Source: Cucumis sativus
Lineage: Eukaryota; Streptophyta; Magnoliopsida; Cucurbitales; Cucurbitaceae
DNA length: 64,000 nt
Assembly (NCBI RefSeq): GCF_000004075.3
Contig: NC_026657.2
Span: 10,850,001 to 10,914,000 of the forward strand
Direction of reading: 5' to 3'
A program made the position numbers and the translations under genes. Below the pieces are notes generated by a model. That model searched no databases, was not told the origin of the DNA, and worked only from the letters and a program-made list of their open reading frames with translations. Every line of letters begins with the position of its first letter. The first letter of the stretch is position 1. Below, piece by piece: positions 50,295-64,000 of the stretch.

Positions 50295-50813
50295 ATGCCT
50301 TCTTCCAATCCTCCGTTCAAATCCCGACCAGAATCCAAATACACCAAGGCCAAGAGAGCTCTCCGTTCTCTCGCCGTCTCCGTCGCCATTCCTGTTTCCC
50401 TCACAATCGCCGCCATCTTCCTCTTTGGCCGCTCCTCTCGCCATTACCCCAACCGTAACCGCCCGATTTGGATAGGCCCACTCTGGCTCATCCAGCTTTC
50501 CTCCATTGGCTCCTCCTTTCTGGTTGGCCTCGCAGCTTGGCTCGTTTGGGCGGACGGTGGTTTCCATGGCGGTTCCAATGCTCTTCCGCTCTACATCGCG
50601 CACCTTTCTCTCAGCGTCGTTTGGAATCCTCTGGTGCTTGTGATTCGGTCTGTGGTGATTGCGTTTTTGTTCTGTGTTTTGGATTGTGTGACCCTGTTTG
50701 CGTGTTATCTGGCGTTCAAGCGAGTTAATCCTTTCGCTAAGGATCTGATGAAGCCTTGTTTGGCTTGGACTGCGTATCTCTCTGCTGTTACGTATGTGTT
50801 CATTGATCTTTGA
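50295..50813 (+). CDS. TSPO: Translocator protein homologue (TSPO)
   Basis: An intronless gene of 172 residues. After a basic N-terminal tail (PPFKSRPESKYTKAKRALRS), five membrane segments are visible at about residues 25-45, 59-85, 97-116, 119-141 and 154-172, the TSPO/MBR fold. HLSLSVVWNPLVL and the C-terminal CLAWTAYLSAVTYVF match the conserved fourth-helix and fifth-helix motifs. Plant TSPO is a stress- and ABA-induced protein of the secretory pathway that binds porphyrin or heme and is removed by autophagy; this is knowledge from Arabidopsis TSPO. The protein here is a little shorter than the 196 residues known there, mainly at the N-terminus, so a further upstream start was considered; no in-frame ATG was seen upstream. 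A CT-rich leader precedes the ATG. Confidence 0.94.
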   Translation: MPSSNPPFKSRPESKYTKAKRALRSLAVSVAIPVSLTIAAIFLFGRSSRHYPNRNRPIWIGPLWLIQLSSIGSSFLVGLAAWLVWADGGFHGGSNALPLYIAHLSLSVVWNPLVLVIRSVVIAFLFCVLDCVTLFACYLAFKRVNPFAKDLMKPCLAWTAYLSAVTYVFIDL

Positions 50814-52947
50814 TTGAGGTTTTTGATCATTTGGTGATTTTTGAAAAGATTTGTTTATCACATTGTTTTTTTTTTTTTTTTACTAGGACGTTGTAGAACT
50901 TTTTATCACAGTACAAAGAAATTGTTAGGAGATGATTGAAAGGAAAGTTTGTAGAATTAGTGGTATAATTATTTCGGTTCATGCGTTCTTGATCGAACCG
51001 TAGGAGATTTTTATGATGAATTTCTTGTTTCTTATTTGACAGCGATCTCGATTTCATGTTTACTTTTTACTTCATAGTCTATTTTATACATACGTTTTGT
51101 TCAGTTTTAATGCGTATATTTTGAACGTCCAATCAAAATTGGCTAAATAATTGTAATAATCAACTGATGAAGGGATTAAATCAAGATTTATTGAAAAACA
51201 CATCACCCTTTGTAGTAATCTAATGATTTGAAGATAATTTGAGTTAAGAAGATCGTTTTTTTTTAAAGTAAAAAATAAAACTAACTTATTTTTTTATCTA
51301 ACAAATATTTTTTTAAAAAATGTTTATAGGAAGATCACTCTCAACAATATTTCATGAAAAATATTATCATCAAACTTCCAAACAATATTTCATTAAAAAT
51401 ATATTAATCTTTATTTATTATTCCTTTAATTTATGCAAATTTTAAATCCAATATTTACATTACAAAAAAATGATCACGTGGAAACTGTCGTTTCCTTATT
51501 ACTATGTCAATGTTATTGGAGCATGAAATGTTGTTTATTATACAGTGTCAGATAACTCTATATAAAAAATTTTAATCCTACTTTTCTTTCACACCATTAA
51601 ACATTCTTTTTGTAATTTTGTTTACAAAATTATTTAATTTGTGCTACTTATTTTCTATATTAAGAATATCTTACAACAATCCCTAATCGAAATAACAAAT
51701 TAATTTGTAAATATTTTAAATTATTGTGTTACTTTTAAAAATATTCCTAATCCAAATCTAGCTATTTAAACTCATGTATCCTAATCCTTTACACATTTTA
51801 CTTTCTATGTTGGACACTTTTATATATTGCAATTTGGTTCCTAATTTCAAAATCGTATTTATTTGATTCATAGACAATAAAAAATAAAAAATAAATAATA
51901 GTTAATAGTTTTAACTTTCAATTCAATGCTAATACATCCTCTTATGTCGATGATATATAGAGATCTTTTTTCTTTTTGTTATATTTTATGATGCCTTTGA
52001 AAACATGTATATTGAAGAAATTAAACAGTATAAATTTCATAAAACTTCGTTGCTAAAACTAATCAAACGATTGTTTTTTGTTCATATTTATATCAAACTA
52101 ACACTATTTTTACCTCACATTTCTTCCAAAAGCTATTAGGTTTTGTCTCTGTAGTTAGAAATGCTTCTCTTAGTCATCTTCCATTTTTTGTTTTGTTTGA
52201 CATTACGTTTCTTATTTTTGTCGTTGTTTTTCATAGATGAAATTTCACAAATTTGTGATTCTTTCATCTTCGAAAGCTTGCTCTTAATGGTATTATATAT
52301 CTACATTCAAATCTCTATTTCTCATCACTCACAGAATAAACCCCACAAAGTACTGTATGACGACTTTGTTTTCAAGCTATTTCCTTTTTACAATTTTGTA
52401 TATAACAAGCCTCAATTTCTCTTGCCTTCTTTTCCAGCGCTTCTATCTTTGCCTCATATAATTCCCTTCATTCAAACGAACTTTTCTTACGTTGCATCCT
52501 CTCAATCACATAATTAAAATCATTGATCTTACCAAACTTTTTTCATAGAAATTTTTTAACAAATTGTTAGTCACACACATTATATCCCTTTTTTTGGAAG
52601 ATTTTTTAACAATAGGGGATAATAGACTCAAAAAGATGTATATCAGATTGGCCAACATCTCCCAGAAAATTGAGATTAGGTATAGCTTCGTTAATGGAAA
52701 TATGATTATTATTAAAAAAGGATTGAGATATTTTACTTACTCACATCTTTCTTTACTTTGGTAGAGATGGAAAACTGTTCTTACGAAAGGGAAGAGAAAG
52801 AGTGCTGATTGAAAGGCTTTTTCTTTTGTTAGTGTTAGGATTGTTCAATTTTATTATTTTTATACCTCACCATTTAAATGTTTGATTTTATCATTAATTA
52901 CTCTTGAAAATATAATATATTTCTATGCAGTGAAAATTAGAGAGGAT

Positions 52948-53420
52948 CGTTGGTTCAATTTGGTTGGTTTTGGAGTCTACCAAGAACAAAACAATCGGTT
53001 TTACAAAAAAACCAATAGATTGGTTTATTATTGGTTTGGTTTTCGGTTTTTAATACTTCCTCTTTTTTCTTTTGATTTTTTATTCTTACATTCTGATTTT
53101 TTTTTTAGTACTTTTCTAAATAAAGAATAGGTGCGTAACATAATAGTTAGTCTTTTTTTTTTCTTTATAAACAACAAATATACATGTACCATAACAATTA
53201 TAATACAAAAAGATACCAAGTGAAGAATTTGTTTTTAGAGATATATATATATCTATACCATTTGGTTTTCATTGGTTTTTTCAACCAAAATTTGATTTGA
53301 ACCAATAATTTTTGTTTTTTCTATGGATACAAATCAAGAGATCCAATTTGATATTAAAAAACAAAACCAAACAATTGGATCCGTTTGGATTGATTTGGTT
53401 TTTCGATTATTTGTATCACA
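52948..53420. mobile_element. Decayed element with GGTTTGG-type inverted motifs
   Basis: The left side carries CAATTTGGTTGGTTTTGG and TTGGTTTGGTTTTCGG. The right side carries the inverse AAACCAAACAATTGG and another TTGATTTGGTTTTTCG. An internal ATTGGTT ... AACCAAT pair occurs at about 53271-53306. No open frame, clear ends or target duplication were found. Confidence 0.3.
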
Positions 53421-54002
53421 CCCAATAAAAATGTAATTAAATTAAAAATATCAATACAATTTGAAGAGTAATTGAATAAGTATTACGAAGAGTTTAGTAT
53501 TAAAGATAAATGAAAGTGTTTAAAAAGAAATGGTTTACCCAAAACATTTTTATTAAAATCAATATAAAAAAGAAAAAGAAAAAGAAATATAATAAATAAA
53601 ATTGGACAAATGGAGAGTTTGAAGGCAATGGAATGGTAATGAAGTGGGGATGGGTAATGTAAAGTATAAATGAGGTTAATAAAGATATTAGGTGCCAAAT
53701 GCCGCGTTAATACACTACATTGACTCTTGACTTCCTTGGTTGGATCCACGTTTTTATAGCCTCACTATTCATTAACCTTCTAATTAATTTCCCATAATTC
53801 AAATCATATCAAGTTTTTATAACCATATAAAATCCCCTCATGTGGGCCCATTAACCACATGCTATGTTTCTTCTACTTCTTTATTATTATTATTATCTGC
53901 TTTTTTTAAGATGTAAAAATGTTTTAGGAGTTAATATATATCACTCTATAATCTTTTTTAATTTAATAATTATTATGATAATCAAATTAAGTTAGCATAG
54001 TA

Positions 54003-54005
54003 TTT

Positions 54006-54036
<31 letters not shown>

Positions 54037-54037
54037 G
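54003..54037 (+). repeat. T13-G22 homopolymer run
   Basis: Thirteen T are followed directly by 22 G, about 430 nt upstream of the XXT start. A G run of this length can form quadruplexes and is prone to length error in both replication and sequencing. Confidence 0.85.
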
Positions 54038-54467
54038 TTATATTTTTAAGACTTTTAGAAAAGAAAAAATATAAGAAAAGAATAGTCCATTGATTAATGA
54101 CGTAAAGGAAGAAATGATAACTAAAAAAAGAAAAGGAAAGAGAAAATAATGATAAAAATAATAAAAGTGGGTCCCAGTTCCTAATAGGAAAAATGGTTAA
54201 ATAAAAAGGAGAAGAAAAAAAGAAAAAAAGAAAAAAAAGGAAAATTGTCCGAAGCGCTTTCTTTGTAAATCGCTTAATTGCTCTGTTTTCTCTTTAGGAT
54301 CCCTTCTCTCTTCCACCGACTCCGAAAAACCCTCTTCTCTGTCGATTCCACCGTCACAGATCCAAATCTAAATCCCCAATTCCCAATTCCTCCATTGTTA
54401 TTCCCTTTTTCTCATTTACATATTTTTCAAGGCTCTCTGCCCTCGCTGCACGAGGAGTTTCACAATC

Positions 54468-55838
54468 ATGATTGAGCGCATTCTCGGACCCACCCGCTTC
54501 CGCCGCATCCAGCGTGCCTTCCGCCACAGCGCTGTCACCGTTCTATGTCTCTTCTTAACCGTCGTTGTCCTCCGTGGCACTGTCGGCGCTGGTAAGTTCG
54601 GTACTCCCGAGCAGGACTTCAACGAGATCCGTTCCCATTTCTCCTCTCGTGGCCGCCGAGTCGAGCCTCGCCGTGTTCTTGAAGAGGCTCAGCCGGAGAC
54701 TACCAACAAGCCGGCGGAGCAGTCCAATAATTATGCTACATTCGATATTTCGAAGATTTTGGTGGATGAAGGTGAGGATGAGAAGCCCGATCCGAATAAA
54801 CCCTTTAGTCTTGGCCCTAAAATTTCTGATTGGGATCAACAGCGAGGTGAATGGTTGAAGAACAACCCTGATTTTCCTAATTTCATTCGACCTAATAAGC
54901 CTAGAGTTCTTTTGGTTACTGGATCCTCCCCAAAGCCTTGTGAGAATCCTGTCGGTGATCATTACCTTTTGAAATCGATTAAGAACAAGATCGATTACTG
55001 TAGGCTTCATGGGATTGAGATTTTTTACAATTTCGCGCTTCTTGATGCTGAAATGGCGGGTTTCTGGGCTAAGCTTCCATTGATTAGGAAGCTCTTGTTG
55101 TCACATCCGGAGATTGAGTTCTTATGGTGGATGGATAGTGATGCTATGTTCACTGATATGGCTTTTGAGGTTCCATGGGAAAGGTATAAGGATCATAACT
55201 TTGTGATGCACGGATGGAATGAAATGGTCTATGATCAGAAGAATTGGATTGGGTTGAATACTGGAAGTTTTCTTCTAAGGAATTGCCAATGGTCACTCGA
55301 CATTCTCGATGCTTGGGCGCCGATGGGGCCAAAAGGGAAGGTTAGAGAGGAAGCTGGGAAGATCTTGACCAGAGAACTGAAGGACAGGCCCGTTTTCGAA
55401 GCTGATGATCAGTCAGCCATGGTGTATTTATTGGCAACACAAAGGGATCAATGGGGGGAGAAAGTATACCTTGAGAATGCCTACTATTTACACGGATATT
55501 GGGGCATTTTGGTTGATCGTTACGAGGAGATGATTGAGAATCACCATCCAGGTCTCGGTGATCATCGGTGGCCTCTCGTCACCCATTTCGTCGGGTGTAA
55601 ACCATGCGGGAAATTTGGAGATTACCCAGTTGAAAGATGCTTGAAACAAATGGACAGAGCATTCAACTTCGGGGATAATCAAATTCTTCAAATCTATGGC
55701 TTTACACACAAGTCATTGGGTAGCAGGAGAGTGAAGCGAGTTCGAAACGATACGAGTAATCCATTGGAGGTGAAGGATGAACTTGGGTTGCTTCATCCAG
55801 CATTCAAAGCTATAAAGGTATCATCAACAACTTCTTGA
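54468..55838 (+). CDS. XXT2: Xyloglucan 6-xylosyltransferase (GT34)
   Basis: An intronless gene of 456 residues, about the length of Arabidopsis XXT1/XXT2. The N-terminus MIERILGPTRFRRIQRAF is the family start. One membrane anchor lies at about residues 21-39 (type II, Golgi). The stem is acidic, and the catalytic domain starts near KPRVLLVTGSSPKPCENP. The metal-binding DxD motif is DSD at 223-225 in WWMDSDAMFTD. The C-terminal part has THFVGCKPCGKFGDYP. The enzyme moves xylose from UDP-xylose onto the glucan backbone of xyloglucan in the Golgi. I assign the XXT1/XXT2 type from the N-terminus and length; which of the two it corresponds to is not certain. The gene is convergent with the Ile-tRNA ligase gene. 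Confidence 0.95.
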   Translation: MIERILGPTRFRRIQRAFRHSAVTVLCLFLTVVVLRGTVGAGKFGTPEQDFNEIRSHFSSRGRRVEPRRVLEEAQPETTNKPAEQSNNYATFDISKILVDEGEDEKPDPNKPFSLGPKISDWDQQRGEWLKNNPDFPNFIRPNKPRVLLVTGSSPKPCENPVGDHYLLKSIKNKIDYCRLHGIEIFYNFALLDAEMAGFWAKLPLIRKLLLSHPEIEFLWWMDSDAMFTDMAFEVPWERYKDHNFVMHGWNEMVYDQKNWIGLNTGSFLLRNCQWSLDILDAWAPMGPKGKVREEAGKILTRELKDRPVFEADDQSAMVYLLATQRDQWGEKVYLENAYYLHGYWGILVDRYEEMIENHHPGLGDHRWPLVTHFVGCKPCGKFGDYPVERCLKQMDRAFNFGDNQILQIYGFTHKSLGSRRVKRVRNDTSNPLEVKDELGLLHPAFKAIKVSSTTS

Positions 55839-57471
55839 TAGCCATGGAAATAATGCTTGAAATTACAATGGTTGTTATAAATGCAATATAGAGTTGCCTT
55901 TTGGTGGGGTTGGGGATGTGTTGTTTCTTCTTTGAAAAGGTGTAATACAGTGTTCAAAATTGTATGGTTTATCAGTTACCCATAATATTGGAGATTTGTA
56001 AACTTTTCTTTTGGGGGGCTAAAAAAAAAACAAAACTGTGTTATTAATGTCTAAATTTCATTGATTTTTAGAAAATTTTCTTTCTTAGGTCAACACTTTG
56101 TAATGGAAAATCTAAGAGATTTATGAATGATAGGGAGAGTTCTGGAACAAATTTGTCTTATCAATATATTTCCTTGTCTTCTCAACCACCTTTTCTGGTA
56201 GCTTTCACTATTGATTGTGTTTTATATTATTGCTTCAAATTTCTGTTTTGGGAGTGGGATTTCTTTTTTTCTTTTTTTTCTCTTGCCCATCACTCACTTC
56301 ATTTATATTGTAAAATTTTCAATTTTATTCATGAGTTTTGTAGTTATTACATATGAAATTTACAAGATTCAACTGGAAAGAAATTCAAAAATCACTTTAA
56401 TGAAATGGCTAAATCCAAGCACATGAATATCCAAACATAGCCACCAAATCAAGTAGAGGGTAGACACTAAACTTGGTAATTTTTTTTATTTTATAACATC
56501 TATTTGTGTAATGAATGTTCATTACATTATCAAACATCTTTAATGATGAAAACAATAATAAAAAGAAATAGCTATGTTTTGTTAGTTACTTTAATGGTGG
56601 TAATAATTGCAATTGCCTATAATGTCAATGGTCATTAATATTATTAGACTCGTTGAAAAACTTGTAAGTTAGAAAACTGAAGCTGTGAATGATAAAAGAG
56701 AGATTAACGTATCATTTCCAGCTTAGTGATTAAATTTCATCGACATTCCTTCCTGAATTAAAGTTCATAGGTTGTATCAATTAAAAGTTTGAATTCTAAA
56801 CTTTTATTTCTAAATTAGATCAACTATTAAAGTTATAAGGGATAGAACCAAATATTACAACTTTTCCCATATAGATAAGTAAGTCTTACATGGAGATATT
56901 TTTTTAAAATTTATATGAATACAATTATAAGTTTGAATTTATATGAAAATCAAAATTTATTTCACAAAATAATAATGATTCAAACGTTAGGCTAGTTAAT
57001 CCTAGTAATGTATTCGTATTATATAAAATTCAGTTGAATTGTAATTGAGCAATAGAATTATTCTAACGTAAATAAAATATTTCATTTCGACATTCTAATA
57101 TTAAATTCACCACAAAAAAGATCGAGGAGTTATTACAAATAAAATTAAAAACAATATATCATTTCGACGTCCTATGGTCTGTCAAACTTCCCAGCTATCT
57201 GAATGTGAACATTTGGTGTATTCGATGGCAAATCACAAGAGCTAAAGCTAAAGCTATGCTGTATGAATTGAGTCTGAGCCTACTAAAGAAAATGCACCAT
57301 AATTTAATGTCATCAATACAATTTAATGGAAAATAATATACACCATTATTTCAAAGAAAAAAAAATGGAAACCAACCACCATTGTAACTTCTCATCTTTA
57401 GCAAGGGAGGGCAAATACCGGGTGAAAAGAATGGAACTTTTGTCAAAAATCAATAACCGTCATCAAGAGTC
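55839..57471. other. Convergent intergenic region, XXT and Ile-tRNA ligase 3' ends
   Basis: The two genes end tail to tail, 1633 nt apart. The left part is the XXT 3' UTR and the right part that of the ligase. The sequence is AT-rich with short open frames only. No further gene, RNA or clear repeat was found. Confidence 0.6.
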
Positions 57472-63983
<6,512 letters not shown>

Positions 63984-64000
63984 CTAACATACAAAAAATA
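63984..64000 (-). other. Start of the intron at the right edge
   Basis: The last bases lie upstream of the exon that begins after the acceptor TTAG at 63987-63984 on the minus strand. The 5' part of the gene continues outside the window. Confidence 0.6.

Larger units (their letters stand above)
50814..54467. other. Intergenic DNA between TSPO and XXT
   Basis: AT-rich and without a supported gene. A region at 52948-53420 repeats phrases such as TTGGTTTGGTTTTCGG in both orientations, suggesting a decayed transposable element. A T13-G22 homopolymer run lies at 54003-54037. The last 220 nt are probably the XXT leader. Confidence 0.6.

Noticed and set aside
50289-50861. 190-codon minus-strand frame covering TSPO
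   Set aside because: Longer than the real gene but low-complexity and Arg/Glu-rich; TSPO on the plus strand has five membrane helices and family motifs.
54555-55010. 151-codon minus-strand frame inside XXT
   Set aside because: Shadow of the glycosyltransferase coding sequence.

Overview
The window looks like nuclear DNA of a flowering plant, most likely a eudicot and probably a cucurbit; the species call is an inference from codon and intron style and overall resemblance. It is strongly AT-rich between genes, the genes have short GT-AG introns, and every protein recognised is a typical plant nuclear-encoded one. No organellar, bacterial or viral block is seen. Ten to eleven protein genes are supported. 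The rest is AT-rich intergenic DNA with microsatellites, decayed repeats and several SINE-like pieces.

Layout, left to right. (1) 1-2677 (+): 3' part of an ELM2/SANT-type nuclear protein with a DLNLP (EAR) repression motif. (2) 6392-7465 (+): SRC2-like C2-domain protein with a Pro/Tyr-rich tail, and a DRE/CRT core in its promoter. These two neighbours recall the Arabidopsis At1g09040/050 to At1g09070 neighbourhood. (3) 12075-12638 (+): NIP7, a 60S ribosome biogenesis factor, with a telo-box just upstream. (4) A gene-poor stretch of about 10.6 kb. (5) 23266-23607 (+): FPF1-like flowering regulator. (6) 28676-30591 (+): a seven-exon gene for a small coiled-coil protein built from 18-residue units, one per exon. 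(7) 34611-35777 (+): HIPP-type metal-binding protein with a CaaX end. It is convergent with (8) 37054-40318 (-): PP2C40-like phosphatase. (9) 45942-47582 (-): ribosomal protein eS21, with two telo-boxes upstream. (10) 50295-50813 (+): TSPO membrane protein. (11) 54468-55838 (+): XXT2-like xyloglucan xylosyltransferase. It is convergent with (12) 57472-63983 (-): bacterial-type organellar isoleucine-tRNA ligase, 15 exons in view, with its 5' end beyond the right edge.

The genes are not an operon and mostly serve unrelated roles. Two links are visible. NIP7 and eS21 are both ribosome genes and share telo-box promoter elements. SRC2, TSPO and HIPP belong to families often linked to stress, but only SRC2 shows a matching promoter motif.

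The most unusual structure is the coiled-coil gene at 28.7-30.6 kb: all introns are phase 0, three exons are exactly 54 nt, and the exon-encoded units align with each other. Other points of interest are a 120-nt in-frame, stop-free intron in the Ile-tRNA ligase gene, a MITE-like insertion in a PP2C intron, a duplicated segment inside an eS21 intron, and several tRNA-like SINE candidates. Splice sites were placed by eye from GT/AG signals, reading frame and remembered protein-family sequence, without any search.
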